Origin: Mucilaginibacter pallidiroseus
GTDB taxonomy: Bacteria > Bacteroidota > Bacteroidia > Sphingobacteriales > Sphingobacteriaceae
Reading direction: 5' to 3'
DNA length: 64,000 nt
NCBI RefSeq assembly: GCF_007846085.1
Contig: NZ_VOEJ01000002.1
Location: 248,001 to 312,000, forward strand
Shown: in pieces, positions 1 through 8,867 of the stretch
How positions within the stretch are numbered: the first letter of the stretch is position 1
Layout: the number at the start of each line of letters is the position of its first letter
The notes under the pieces: model-generated
The model's database searches: none
What the model saw: the letters and a program-made list of their open reading frames with translations, nothing else
Told to the model about the DNA's origin: nothing
Program-made: the position numbers and the translations under genes

Positions 1-22
1 GGTTTGATTAATAGTACCTGCA

Positions 23-595
23 ATGTTAAACATGGGTAAATACACACGTTTATATTTGCCTGCAATACTAAGCAGCGCACTTTTACTTGGTGCCTGTGAG
101 AATGACCTGAACAAGGTGCGGGCCGTAACTGCCGCCGACGCTACCAAGGCCATCACTATCACCAAAAACGTGAGAATTACATACAGCGATTCTGCTTATG
201 TAAAGGCTGTATTAACGGCGCCTGTGCGTTACGAATACGCAAAAAAGCCACCTGTCGACCAAATGCCCAACGGGGTAAAAATCATCTTCTACAATAAAAA
301 CCTGACGGTAGGTGGCGATGTCATTGCCGATTCATGCACCCGCTATGAAGATAAAAACCTGGTAGTCTTTAGGCATAATGTTATAGCAACCAACACTGAA
401 GGAGTTAAATACCGCTCTGAAGAACTGATCTGGAACTCAAAAACCAAAGAAGTTTACTCCAACCAGTCCGTAGTAATGACCAAGCCAGATGGCCAACAAA
501 TGACCGGTACTAAATTCACCAGCCAGGAACTTCGCAACCCCAGGTTTGAAAACGCAACGGCCATCGTTCACATGGATAACAGCGTGGCCGAATAG
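23..595 (+). CDS. lptC: LPS export periplasmic protein LptC (lipoprotein form)
   Basis: LptC belongs to the Lpt bridge that carries lipopolysaccharide from the inner to the outer membrane. The 190-residue product starts with a basic stretch and a hydrophobic segment ending in a lipobox, LLGAC, with the lipidated Cys at residue 25. The remainder is beta-rich and fits the OstA-fold repeats of LptC (for example GGDVIADSC and YRSEELIWNSKTKEVYS). A second ATG at 32 would give an equally good lipoprotein signal, so the start is uncertain by three residues. It is followed on the same strand by a PpiD-like chaperone, consistent with an envelope biogenesis cluster. The upstream part of any operon lies outside the window. 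Confidence 0.85.
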   Translation: MLNMGKYTRLYLPAILSSALLLGACENDLNKVRAVTAADATKAITITKNVRITYSDSAYVKAVLTAPVRYEYAKKPPVDQMPNGVKIIFYNKNLTVGGDVIADSCTRYEDKNLVVFRHNVIATNTEGVKYRSEELIWNSKTKEVYSNQSVVMTKPDGQQMTGTKFTSQELRNPRFENATAIVHMDNSVAE

Positions 596-651
596 TTTTT
601 TACTGAGATAATTACGCAATATTTTGTGCTATAGAATTTTAGTAAAAATTG

Positions 652-659
652 TATCTTGC
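652..659 (+). promoter_or_regulatory. Candidate -7 element upstream of ppiD-like gene
   Basis: TATCTTGC resembles the Bacteroidota -7 consensus TAnnTTTG and lies about 35 bases before the ATG at 695. A TTTTG about 25 bases further upstream is spaced slightly too far for an ideal -33 element. This is motif matching only. Confidence 0.3.
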
Positions 660-694
660 GCCTCTTTTTTGAGTATATAAAATTATAAAGTTAT

Positions 695-2800
695 ATGGGT
701 ATAATGGGTTTTTTGCGAGAGCGAATGGGAAAGATTCTCGCAATTGTTATTGGATTGGCACTTTTTGCTTTCATTATTGGTGAGGTAGTAAAGTCGGGCA
801 GTTCATTTTTCAGAGATAGCGCTAATGAAGTGGGCGAAGTAAATGGTAAAGCCATTTCTTACCAGGAATTTAACGAAAGGCTTGATGCTTCTACACAGCA
901 GTTCCGCCAGCAATCTGGCCAGGAGCTTACTCCTCAAATAAACAGCTACCTGCAGGAAACTACCTGGAACCAGCTATTAACCCAGCAACTTTTGGGTAAA
1001 GAGATGGATAAATTGGGTATTGTTGTAGGCGATGCCGAAATACAATCAATGATATCAGGTAACAACCCTGACCAAGCCATTGCCCGCCAGTTTGTTGATG
1101 AAAAAGGCCAGTTTGATAAATCAAAACTGAACCAGTTTTTACAATACATCAACAGCGGTAAAGCTGATGCTGCACAAATGGACCAATGGGCCAACTTTGT
1201 TAAGCAGGTTATTGAAGGCCGCAAATCACAAAAATACATGGCTTTGGTTACCAATGGCCTGTATGTAAACTCACTTGACGCAAAAGATGATTACCTGGCT
1301 AAAAACAAGCTGGTAAACTTTAAATACTCAACTTTACCATACGCGTCTATACCAGACAGCCAGGTAAAACTTACCGATGGTGATTACAGCGCTTACTACA
1401 ACGATCACAAACACGAGTTTATCAACAAACAGGAAACCCGTAATTTCGACTACGTAAGCTTTAATGCTGCTGCTTCAAAAGAAGACTCGGCTGCTGTGAA
1501 AGCGCTTGCAGAAAAACTTGCTGCTGATTTCAAGGCTTCAACTAACGATTCGCTCTTTGTACAGGTTAACGCCGAAACTAAAGCCCCTATTGCGTCTGTA
1601 CGCAAAGGCCAGTTAGAGCCAACGCTTGACTCAGTTATGTTTGGTGCTCAAAAAGGCTTCATCTACGGCCCTTACCTATCAAATGGAAGCTACAAGGTTG
1701 CCAAGCTTGTTGCAAGCGAAGTTGGACCAGACTCTGTTAAAGCACGTCACATCTTGATTAACCCGGCTACAGAAGGTGGTATTGACAAAGCTGTTGCTAA
1801 AGCAGATTCATTAAAGAAACTTATTGCAGGCGGCAAATCATTTGCTGACCTTGCTAAGATATACTCTGTAGATAAACAATCTGGCGAGAAAGGTGGCGAC
1901 CTTGGTACTTTTGGCCGTGGCGCCATGGTGCCTGCGTTTGATGAAGCAGTGTTTAATAGCAAACCAAACGAACTTAAAACGGTAACTACCCAGTTTGGCG
2001 TGCACCTTTTCGAGGTACAGAGTCAAAAAGGTTCATCTAAAGTGGTTAAAGTAGCCGTGGTTGATAAACCTTTACAACCAAGCAGCAAAACACAGGCAGC
2101 TGTTTACAGCAAGGCTCAATCTTTCCTGAGCAGCCTAAACAAAGATAATTTTGATGAGCAGGCTAAAAAATCAGGCTTAACTATTAAAAAAGCTGATGAT
2201 GTAACTGCTACTGCAGCAGCATTGCCAGGCCTTGATAACGCACGCGACGTTGTTAAATGGGCGTATAAGGCAGAACAAGGTGATTTTTCTGATCAGGTAT
2301 TCACAACCGGCGATCAGTTTATAGTTGCCCGCTTAACAGCTGTAAAACCTAAAGGCCAGTTATCATTAGATAACGTTAAAAAACAAATTGAGCCTGCTGT
2401 TATGAACATGGCTAAAGGCAAAAAATTAACCGAAAAGTATAATGCTGCTTTAAACGGTGCCGGTTCAATTGACCAGGTTGCCCAAAAAGCTGGCAGCACA
2501 GTAGTGCCTGTACAAAACATAGTGTTTGCTAACCCGGTTATTCCAGGTTCTGTTCCGGAGTACAAACTTATCGGTTCAATCTTTGGTTCACAGCCAAACA
2601 AATTGTCAAAACCGGTTGAAGGTGCTGCAGGTGTGTACGTGTATGTTGTTGACAGCTTTGTTAACCCTGCACAGCTTACCAACGCGGTTCGTGAAAAACA
2701 ACAGCTATCACAAGCATTGGTACAACGCTCGGAAGGTTTGATACTTGACGCCCTGAAAGATAAGGCTAATGTAAAAGATAACCGCGCTAAGTTCTACTAA
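695..2800 (+). CDS. PpiD-like membrane-anchored peptidyl-prolyl isomerase / chaperone (SurA_N + parvulin)
   Basis: This 701-residue protein has one N-terminal transmembrane segment (about residues 13-31, ILAIVIGLALFAFIIGEVV) and a short cytoplasmic start, so the bulk is periplasmic. The part up to about residue 340 fits the SurA_N-type chaperone region. A parvulin rotamase domain follows at about 348-437, starting KARHILI and containing GGDLGTFGRG and FGVHLFEV. The C-terminal part resembles the second half of PpiD. The family assists folding of outer-membrane and secreted proteins at the inner-membrane exit. It lies 99 bp downstream of lptC and is followed by a strong hairpin terminator. Length and domain order match Bacteroidota PpiD homologues. 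Confidence 0.9.
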   Translation: MGIMGFLRERMGKILAIVIGLALFAFIIGEVVKSGSSFFRDSANEVGEVNGKAISYQEFNERLDASTQQFRQQSGQELTPQINSYLQETTWNQLLTQQLLGKEMDKLGIVVGDAEIQSMISGNNPDQAIARQFVDEKGQFDKSKLNQFLQYINSGKADAAQMDQWANFVKQVIEGRKSQKYMALVTNGLYVNSLDAKDDYLAKNKLVNFKYSTLPYASIPDSQVKLTDGDYSAYYNDHKHEFINKQETRNFDYVSFNAAASKEDSAAVKALAEKLAADFKASTNDSLFVQVNAETKAPIASVRKGQLEPTLDSVMFGAQKGFIYGPYLSNGSYKVAKLVASEVGPDSVKARHILINPATEGGIDKAVAKADSLKKLIAGGKSFADLAKIYSVDKQSGEKGGDLGTFGRGAMVPAFDEAVFNSKPNELKTVTTQFGVHLFEVQSQKGSSKVVKVAVVDKPLQPSSKTQAAVYSKAQSFLSSLNKDNFDEQAKKSGLTIKKADDVTATAAALPGLDNARDVVKWAYKAEQGDFSDQVFTTGDQFIVARLTAVKPKGQLSLDNVKKQIEPAVMNMAKGKKLTEKYNAALNGAGSIDQVAQKAGSTVVPVQNIVFANPVIPGSVPEYKLIGSIFGSQPNKLSKPVEGAAGVYVYVVDSFVNPAQLTNAVREKQQLSQALVQRSEGLILDALKDKANVKDNRAKFY

Positions 2801-2822
2801 GCTAAATTTAAAGTAATTTTAC

Positions 2823-2860
2823 ATCCGGCAATTGCGTTATAGCATTGCCGGATTTTTTAT
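2823..2860 (+). terminator. Rho-independent terminator after the PpiD-like gene
   Basis: The 10-bp perfect stem ATCCGGCAAT / ATTGCCGGAT with an 11-base loop is followed by a T-run. It sits just after the stop codon at 2800. Confidence 0.85.
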
Positions 2861-2871
2861 TTTAAGGCACC

Positions 2872-3387
2872 ATGGAAATACAGGAAAACATTATAAATAA
2901 AGTTGCCCAAAGCGGGCTGGTTACGTTAGACCCTGCCCAGTTTTACGTTGCGGGCGAGCGCGTTGTATATGATATTACCGATAACCTTTTTCATGGCCTT
3001 ATGCTGCGCGAAAAAGATTTCCGCGAGTTTGTAAAGGGACACGACTGGAGCCAGTATCAGGACAAGTATGTGGCCGTTACCTGCACCGCTGATGCCATTG
3101 TACCCGCCTGGGCATATATGCTTTTAGCTAACCGTATGGCCCCTTATGCCAAAGAAGTTGTTTTTGGGGATGCAGAATTATTGGAAACTGTTTTATTTTT
3201 AAAACAGATGGCTAACCTTGATGTAGAACAGTACCGCGACCAACGCCTGGTAATAAAAGGCTGCGGCGATATAGATGTCCCAACATCGGCTTATGTGGAG
3301 CTTACCAAGAAATTAACTCCCGTGGCCAAAAGCCTCATGTTTGGCGAGCCATGTTCAACAGTACCAATTTATAAACGTAAGGATTAA
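2872..3387 (+). CDS. DUF2480 family protein
   Basis: The 171-residue cytoplasmic-looking protein has no signal peptide or membrane segment. It matches the Bacteroidota-specific DUF2480 family as I recognise it, with VVYDITDNLFHGLMLREKDFR near the N-terminus, a central AWAYMLLANRM segment and a C-terminal GCGDIDVPTSAYVELT block. No catalytic function is established for the family. It starts 12 bases after the preceding terminator. The next gene on the same strand starts 44 bp after it, and two more small DUF genes follow in close order, so the three may be co-transcribed. Confidence 0.8.
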   Translation: MEIQENIINKVAQSGLVTLDPAQFYVAGERVVYDITDNLFHGLMLREKDFREFVKGHDWSQYQDKYVAVTCTADAIVPAWAYMLLANRMAPYAKEVVFGDAELLETVLFLKQMANLDVEQYRDQRLVIKGCGDIDVPTSAYVELTKKLTPVAKSLMFGEPCSTVPIYKRKD

Positions 3388-3431
3388 ACTGTTTAGGCAT
3401 CTTACTGTCTATGCGTTTTAAATAATTTTAA

Positions 3432-4214
3432 ATGACGAAACACTTTATCGCCCTGTTAACAACAATTATTTGTTTTACTGTGGCGGCGCATAGCCAGGAG
3501 GTTACTAAAACTGCCAATAACGCATTTCAGCCCGGCGAACAAATAACTTACAAACTTAAATACGGCATCTTTTCGGCAGCCGAGGCCGTGATCAAGGTGG
3601 AGAATACGCCTAACAAATATGAGGGTAAACCTGCCATGCATATTGTTGCCGATGCCAAAACTTTAGGCACCTTTAACTTTCTATTCAATGTGCGTAACAA
3701 ATACGAAAGTTTTATCGACACCAAAACACTTGAGCCGTACTACTACACCGAAAACCGTAAAGAGGGCGGCTATAAACATAGCGATAAGGTTACGTTTGAC
3801 CACCAGACTAATAAAATAACTGCCGACAAGGGCGTGTACCCTTTCACCGGTAACGTGTTCGACTTTTTATCGGCATATTACTATACCCGAAATATTGATG
3901 TATCGGGCCTAAAAATAAATGATAAACTGGAGTTGAGATACTTTCTCGAGGATGGTGTCCACTCGCTCACCGTAACATATTTGGGAAAAGAACAGGTTAA
4001 GTGCGGACTTGGTACGTTTAATTGTCTTAAATTTAACCCCACAATTATCCCCGGTCGTATATTCCGTAAAAACAGCAAGTTGTATTTATGGATAACTGAT
4101 GACGCTAACCGCATCCCTGTAAAGGCACATGTGGAGCTAATTGTGGGTAGTTTGGTAATGGATCTGTCGCAGGCAAGCGGATTAAAATACCCGCTAAATC
4201 CTGTAAAAAAATAA
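3432..4214 (+). CDS. DUF3108 domain-containing secreted protein
   Basis: The 260-residue protein begins with a clear signal peptide (MTKHFIALLTTIICFTVAAHSQ, cleavage after about residue 20). The mature part fits DUF3108, a periplasmic beta-rich family: FQPGEQITYKLKYGIFSAAEA early, then FNVRNKYESFID and a C-terminal LWITDDANRIPVKAHVELIVGS block, which is the family's most recognisable stretch. A role in envelope or outer-membrane processes is likely but no reaction is known. Only 5 bp separate it from the next gene, implying one transcript. Confidence 0.8.
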   Translation: MTKHFIALLTTIICFTVAAHSQEVTKTANNAFQPGEQITYKLKYGIFSAAEAVIKVENTPNKYEGKPAMHIVADAKTLGTFNFLFNVRNKYESFIDTKTLEPYYYTENRKEGGYKHSDKVTFDHQTNKITADKGVYPFTGNVFDFLSAYYYTRNIDVSGLKINDKLELRYFLEDGVHSLTVTYLGKEQVKCGLGTFNCLKFNPTIIPGRIFRKNSKLYLWITDDANRIPVKAHVELIVGSLVMDLSQASGLKYPLNPVKK

Positions 4215-4219
4215 AAGCA

Positions 4220-4786
4220 ATGATGATTGAAGTTGGCAACGTGCTGTTGCATGAAGATGTTGTAAAGGAAAACTTTGTTTGTAATTTAACAAAATGCAAA
4301 GGTGCCTGCTGCCTTGAGGGCGACTCTGGTGCGCCGCTTAATCATGACGAGTTGGGCATACTGTCTGAGATCTACCCGAAGGTAAAACCATACATGACCG
4401 CCAAAGGTATTGCCACCATTGAACGTGAAGGCACCCATGTTACCGATTTTGAAGGCGATTATACCACACCTTGTGTAGACACCAACAAGGAGTGCGCTTA
4501 TGTAACCTGGGAAAACGGCATCACCAAATGCGCAATTGAGAAGGCATACGAGCATGGAGATATTACCTGGCAAAAGCCCATATCATGCCACTTATACCCT
4601 ATCCGGATAACGGCATACCCTGAGTTCGACATTTTAAACTACGACCGCTGGAGTATTTGTAGCCCGGCTTGCAGTTTTGGTAACGAGCTTAAAATATCTG
4701 TACACCAGTTTTTAAAGGGCCCGCTTATTCGCAAATATGGCGAAGAATGGTACAGCGAGTTAGAAGACACAGTTGCAGGCATCTAA
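4220..4786 (+). CDS. DUF3109 cysteine-rich protein
   Basis: The 188-residue cytosolic protein is rich in cysteines arranged in clusters: C21, C26, C30 and C31 at the N-terminus, then CVDTNKEC, TKCAIEKA, a CHLYPIRI motif and a C-terminal CSPACSFG. This is the DUF3109 pattern and resembles YkgJ-type proteins proposed to hold zinc or an iron-sulphur cluster. The metal is an inference from cysteine spacing. It overlaps no neighbour but starts 5 bp after the DUF3108 gene. Function unknown. Confidence 0.8.
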   Translation: MMIEVGNVLLHEDVVKENFVCNLTKCKGACCLEGDSGAPLNHDELGILSEIYPKVKPYMTAKGIATIEREGTHVTDFEGDYTTPCVDTNKECAYVTWENGITKCAIEKAYEHGDITWQKPISCHLYPIRITAYPEFDILNYDRWSICSPACSFGNELKISVHQFLKGPLIRKYGEEWYSELEDTVAGI

Positions 4787-4862
4787 AAAACTGAAGCTTT
4801 TTCAATTTATTTGGATAATATTGTAGATTGTAAGATCCCCCGATTTTATCCATATAAGAACA

Positions 4863-5999
4863 ATGAAAAAAGCGCTGATTACAGGTATTACCGGGCAGGA
4901 TGGTGCATATTTAGCCGAATTTTTACTCAAAAAGGGTTATGAGGTACATGGCGTAAAGCGCCGGTCATCGTCATTTAATACCGACCGTATAGATCATTTA
5001 TATCATGACCCGCATGAGCAGGGTGTAAAGTTTCATTTACATTACGGCGACCTGAGCGACTCTACCAACCTTATCAGGCTGGTGCAGGAAATACAACCCG
5101 ACGAGATTTATAACCTGGGTGCGCAAAGCCATGTTAAAGTGAGTTTTGACACACCCGAATATACCGCCAATACCGACGGCATTGGTGTATTACGAATACT
5201 TGAGGCAATACGCATTTTAGGATTAACCAATAAAACACGTATATACCAAGCGTCCACATCGGAACTGTATGGTTTGGTGCAGGCCGTTCCGCAGTCAGAG
5301 TCCACTCCCTTTTACCCACGGTCGCCATACGCCGTTGCCAAACTTTATGGCTACTGGATAATTGTAAATTACCGTGAAGCTTACGGTATGTATGCCTGCA
5401 ACGGTATCCTTTTCAATCATGAAAGCCCTATCCGAGGCGAAACTTTTGTTACCCGCAAAATTACACGTGCTGTGGCAAAAATCGCTTTGGGCTTGCAGTC
5501 TACACTTTACCTCGGTAACCTTTCGGCTCAGCGCGATTGGGGGCATGCTAAAGATTACGTAGCTGCCATGTGGCTTATGCTGCAGCAGGACGTTGCCGAA
5601 GATTATGTGATAGCTACAGGCATTACCACCACAGTACGCGACTTTGTGCGCATGGCCTTTGCCGAACTGGGTATCGAGATTGAGTATAGCGGGAAAAATG
5701 AAAATGAGCGCGGGGTAATCATAGATATTGATGAAGAACGCACCCGTGAGTTCGGCCTGAACCTGGAGGCGTTGAAATTCGGCCAAACGGTTGTTAAAGT
5801 TGACCCGGCTTATTACCGCCCTACCGAGGTTGAGCTGTTAATTGGCGACCCGACCAAGGCTAAACAAAAGCTTAACTGGCAGCCCAAATATGATTTGCAG
5901 GCATTGGTTACCGATATGGTTATAGCCGATTTAAGCCTGGCCAAAAAAGACGAGCACCTGCGTAAAGGCGGCTACTCAACATTAAATTATTTTGAATAA
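4863..5999 (+). CDS. gmd: GDP-mannose 4,6-dehydratase
   Basis: This short-chain dehydrogenase converts GDP-D-mannose to GDP-4-keto-6-deoxy-D-mannose, the first step to GDP-fucose and other deoxy sugars for surface polysaccharide. The 378-residue protein has the NAD(P) Rossmann motif [15 protein letters not shown] near the start, the [15 protein letters not shown] segment typical of GMD, an ASTSELYG active-site strand and the catalytic YAVAK (Y156, K160). The [17 protein letters not shown] stretch is diagnostic for GMD against other epimerases. The usual partner, GDP-fucose synthase, is not adjacent. The next gene is a RemB/Wzi-like outer-membrane protein 23 bp downstream. Confidence 0.95.
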   Translation: MKKALITGITGQDGAYLAEFLLKKGYEVHGVKRRSSSFNTDRIDHLYHDPHEQGVKFHLHYGDLSDSTNLIRLVQEIQPDEIYNLGAQSHVKVSFDTPEYTANTDGIGVLRILEAIRILGLTNKTRIYQASTSELYGLVQAVPQSESTPFYPRSPYAVAKLYGYWIIVNYREAYGMYACNGILFNHESPIRGETFVTRKITRAVAKIALGLQSTLYLGNLSAQRDWGHAKDYVAAMWLMLQQDVAEDYVIATGITTTVRDFVRMAFAELGIEIEYSGKNENERGVIIDIDEERTREFGLNLEALKFGQTVVKVDPAYYRPTEVELLIGDPTKAKQKLNWQPKYDLQALVTDMVIADLSLAKKDEHLRKGGYSTLNYFE

Positions 6000-6022
6000 A
6001 AGGCCTCGGCCAAAAACTACAT

Positions 6023-7639
6023 ATGAGAAAAAGTTTACTAAGCATAGGTGTACTGCTGCTGGCAGGCGGAATAACAAAAGCCCAATCGGTATACCAGCCG
6101 TACTCTTATGATTTTTATCAGAAATTTAATACTGATGCCTACTCAACCAAAACGCGGCTGCATACCGCTATGAAACCGTATTTGGTTGACGACTCTTTAC
6201 TGCGCGCCCGTTACGATTCGCTGATGGATGTTAATAAAGAGTATGCAACAAAGCATCCTGCTTTACGGCCATTTTTTTATGGCCACACGGCGGAAGTACA
6301 GCGTAATGGCTACACTTTTTACGGTGATATACTCCCTGATTTTGTGATTGGACGCGACTTTTCAAATGACAGAACAACTCACCTGTCATCCTTAGGCATA
6401 CAATTAGGTGGTACCGTAGGCAGTAAATTATCTTATAACATTAGCGGTTTTTTAAATAACAGTATCTTCCCGGATTACATACAAACTTATGTTAACCAGG
6501 TTGGCGTGATACCGGGCATGGCACAGGCCAGGGTTTTGGTTGATAATCCGAACTCATATAACTGGCGATACATTACCGGAACGGTATCATACACGCCAAA
6601 CAAATATTTCAATTTCTCTGCCGGGCGAGACAAAACGTTTATAGGCGATGGCTACCGCTCGGTGTTGTTGTCAGATTATGCGACGCCTTACCCATTTTTT
6701 AAGGTAACAGCTAACGTGGGCAATGTTAAATACATGTCTATGTGGGGCTATTTTAACGACCCGGCTTTAACAAGCGATCATTTTATTGATCGTAAAAAAT
6801 GGGGCGTTTTCCACTACCTGGATTGGAACGTTAACAACCGCCTGTCGTTTGGTTTCTTCGATTCGGTAATATGGGCAGATACGGATGATGCCGGCAACAA
6901 ACACGGCTTCGACTTTAATTATGTAAACCCATTCATATTCCTAAGACCTGTTGAGGCTTCTAATGGTTCGCCGGACAATGCTGTTATCGGTATAACAACA
7001 AAATATAAAATAAGCGATATGGTAACTGCCTATGGGCAGTTTTCGTTGGATGAGTTTCAGGCCAAAGAGTTTTTTAATATCCCGGGCAGCTCACGCAACA
7101 AATTTGGATACCAGGTGGGCTTAAAGGGCACAAACCTGTTCAAGGTAAACAACCTGAACTTTATGGTTGAAACCAATACCGTAAGGCCATATACATTTTC
7201 GGAAAGAGCATCAATCATTAATTACTCTGCCAACAGCGAGCCACTTGCACATCCATGGGGTGCCAACTTACGCGAGGTTGTGGGTATTTTGAACTACAGT
7301 TACAAACGCTTTGACTTTATGGCCGAGGCAGATTACGGCCGTTATGGACTTGATAATAACGGTGCCAACAACGGTAAGGACATATTTTTACCTTACACCG
7401 AGCCGGTTAACCGCGATAATAACAACATTGGCCAGGGCTTAACAACCAACATGGTGTACCTGCAAGGTAAAGTGGCCTATGTACTTAACCCGCGTACCAA
7501 CCTGCGTATAGAACTTGGCGGCATTTACCGCAATGAAAAAAACGCGCAGTTTAATGATAAAACCTCAATGATAACGCTCGGCCTTCGCAGCTCGTTCCGC
7601 CAGATATACAACGACCTGGCGAGCTATAGGCCGCATTAA
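6023..7639 (+). CDS. RemB-like / Wzi-fold outer-membrane protein
   Basis: The 538-residue protein has a signal peptide (MRKSLLSIGVLLLAGGITKA) and a mature part rich in alternating aromatic and polar beta-strands, typical of an outer-membrane barrel. The segment GRDKTFIGDGYRSVLLSDYATPYPF is split around GDGYRS, a signature I recognise from Flavobacterium gliding-motility protein RemB and its Wzi/capsule-assembly-like relatives. A C-terminal strand series ending in GLRSSFRQIYNDL also suits a barrel. A role in surface polysaccharide binding or gliding is inferred from family and from the adjacent gmd gene. It is followed by a terminator hairpin. Confidence 0.7.
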   Translation: MRKSLLSIGVLLLAGGITKAQSVYQPYSYDFYQKFNTDAYSTKTRLHTAMKPYLVDDSLLRARYDSLMDVNKEYATKHPALRPFFYGHTAEVQRNGYTFYGDILPDFVIGRDFSNDRTTHLSSLGIQLGGTVGSKLSYNISGFLNNSIFPDYIQTYVNQVGVIPGMAQARVLVDNPNSYNWRYITGTVSYTPNKYFNFSAGRDKTFIGDGYRSVLLSDYATPYPFFKVTANVGNVKYMSMWGYFNDPALTSDHFIDRKKWGVFHYLDWNVNNRLSFGFFDSVIWADTDDAGNKHGFDFNYVNPFIFLRPVEASNGSPDNAVIGITTKYKISDMVTAYGQFSLDEFQAKEFFNIPGSSRNKFGYQVGLKGTNLFKVNNLNFMVETNTVRPYTFSERASIINYSANSEPLAHPWGANLREVVGILNYSYKRFDFMAEADYGRYGLDNNGANNGKDIFLPYTEPVNRDNNNIGQGLTTNMVYLQGKVAYVLNPRTNLRIELGGIYRNEKNAQFNDKTSMITLGLRSSFRQIYNDLASYRPH

Positions 7640-7662
7640 TCAATTAATTAGTTCTTATACTA

Positions 7663-7697
7663 CAAAGGCTCTGTGAAACGCAGGGCCTTTGTTATTT
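7663..7697 (+). terminator. Rho-independent terminator after RemB-like gene
   Basis: AAAGGCTCTG and CAGGGCCTTT form a stem with a 7-base loop and one offset base, followed by TGTT. It lies 24 bases after the stop codon. Confidence 0.6.
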
Positions 7698-7707
7698 AGA
7701 CAATATG

Positions 7708-7790
7708 CTCACTGTCGTGCTGAACTTGTTTCCGCAACTCATCAAGCAGGCTAATTAAGCATGTGGGATGTCGATATGCACCGGCATGAC
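7708..7790. repeat. 83-bp intergenic direct repeat, copy 1
   Basis: This unit starts CTCACTGTCGTGCTGAACTTG and ends ATGCACCGGCATGAC. It matches the unit at 7832-7914 along its length with scattered differences. Both lie in the gap between the RemB-like gene and the convergent 129-residue hypothetical gene. The rest of the 7640-7978 gap holds a terminator and no recognisable gene. Confidence 0.75.
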
Positions 7791-7831
7791 TGAGGTTGAA
7801 TTGAATGGGGTACAAAGTATTTTTAGGCATC

Positions 7832-7914
7832 CTCACTGTCATGCTGGACTTGTTTCAGCAACCCATCAAGCATGCTAACCAATGATATAAGATACTGATA
7901 TGCATCTGCATGAC
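7832..7914. repeat. 83-bp intergenic direct repeat, copy 2
   Basis: The second unit starts CTCACTGTCATGCTGGACTTG and ends ATGCATCTGCATGAC, the same length as copy 1. The start (GTCATGC) and end (GCATGAC) are inverted to each other, so each unit can fold back on itself, as mobile REP-like repeats do. Confidence 0.75.
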
Positions 7915-7978
7915 CCGCAAGTTATTTAAGTTTAAAATATATTAGAGATTAGCTTTACGCTAAACAAGGCGTTTAAAT

Positions 7979-8368
7979 CTATTGAGTAAGCGTAAATTCA
8001 ACCCGAGCATCGTAAATAAAGTACTGGTAAATCTTCCTGTACACTTTATCTAACTCGTAAAATCGCATTTCAATCACATCAACTATCTGATCGTCTTTTT
8101 TTATTCGACCATCAATAGCAACTACACCCAATATTATCCGGCCACTTTGTATATCTGTAACTATACTTTTTTCTAACATTTCAATTAACTCTAATGATGG
8201 GGGACAATCATTATCATCATCTATATAGGCAGCTCTTGGAACGATTTTATGATCAGCATTAATGCTGGCGCCAAACGGAAAAAATTCTCCCGCATCTAAC
8301 AGGAACAACTCAGCTTGCTCTTTAATAATTTTAATTAATTGACTTTTCTTTGAGTCCATCAACGGCAT
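7979..8368 (-). CDS. Hypothetical protein, 129 residues
   Basis: The product is soluble, without signal peptide or membrane helix, and acidic in the middle (YIDDDNDCPPSLELIE). It contains an FFPFGASIN motif near residue 30 and a C-terminal DVIEMRFYELDKVYRKIYQYFIY block. I recall similar FxPFG-type small proteins being common and uncharacterised in Bacteroidota, but no function can be assigned. It follows the bPH-like membrane protein gene with a 10-bp gap, so it is probably the third gene of a tilS operon. The other two genes of that operon overlap. Confidence 0.6.
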   Translation of the reverse strand: MPLMDSKKSQLIKIIKEQAELFLLDAGEFFPFGASINADHKIVPRAAYIDDDNDCPPSLELIEMLEKSIVTDIQSGRIILGVVAIDGRIKKDDQIVDVIEMRFYELDKVYRKIYQYFIYDARVEFTLTQ

Positions 8369-8378
8369 TAGTAGTAGA

Positions 8379-8867
8379 CTAGTTCGCTCTACTCATCTCT
8401 TCCTTGATGGCGCGCAAAAACTCGTTTGCGTGTTGGGAACCAATAATATAAAGCAACCCGTCGCGGTCGGTAAGGTGGATGGCATCTTTGCCGGCAGTAT
8501 AAAAACGGATAGTACCTTTGGTATGCAGGTTGTAAACCGGGTTATTCACAAAGTATCGGCTGTAAGTGCCCTTTTCGGCTTTAACTATGCTGTTGAGGTC
8601 AATTTTCACCAGGCGGGTTGTCCACAAGCCATCAAGCAAGATACTTTTATTGATAACCCTTGTGCGAAAGTGACGCACAAACCCCAATATGATAGATATG
8701 GTAATGATAACAAAGCCAACAACAGCCAGCAAATCGCCGTTGCGTTCGCGGCCATCCGTAAAAAGGTAAGCAGCAAAGCAAAACATGGCCAGCACCAGGC
8801 GTATGGTTATAGGGATCCATTCGCGGCCCAGGTACTGCTTTTCGCAAAATACTTCGTTATTACTCAT
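8379..8867 (-). CDS. Hypothetical membrane protein with PH-like tail
   Basis: The 162-residue protein has two predicted transmembrane helices at about residues 19-37 (TIRLVLAMFCFAAYLFTD) and 45-64 (LLAVVGFVIITISIILGFV). A soluble C-terminal part of mainly beta character follows (TIRFYTAGKDAIHLTDRDGLLYIIGSQ). This layout resembles bacterial PH-domain membrane proteins, but the match is by pattern only. Its ATG overlaps the tilS stop by 4 bp, indicating translational coupling. Function unknown. Confidence 0.6.
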   Translation of the reverse strand: MSNNEVFCEKQYLGREWIPITIRLVLAMFCFAAYLFTDGRERNGDLLAVVGFVIITISIILGFVRHFRTRVINKSILLDGLWTTRLVKIDLNSIVKAEKGTYSRYFVNNPVYNLHTKGTIRFYTAGKDAIHLTDRDGLLYIIGSQHANEFLRAIKEEMSRAN

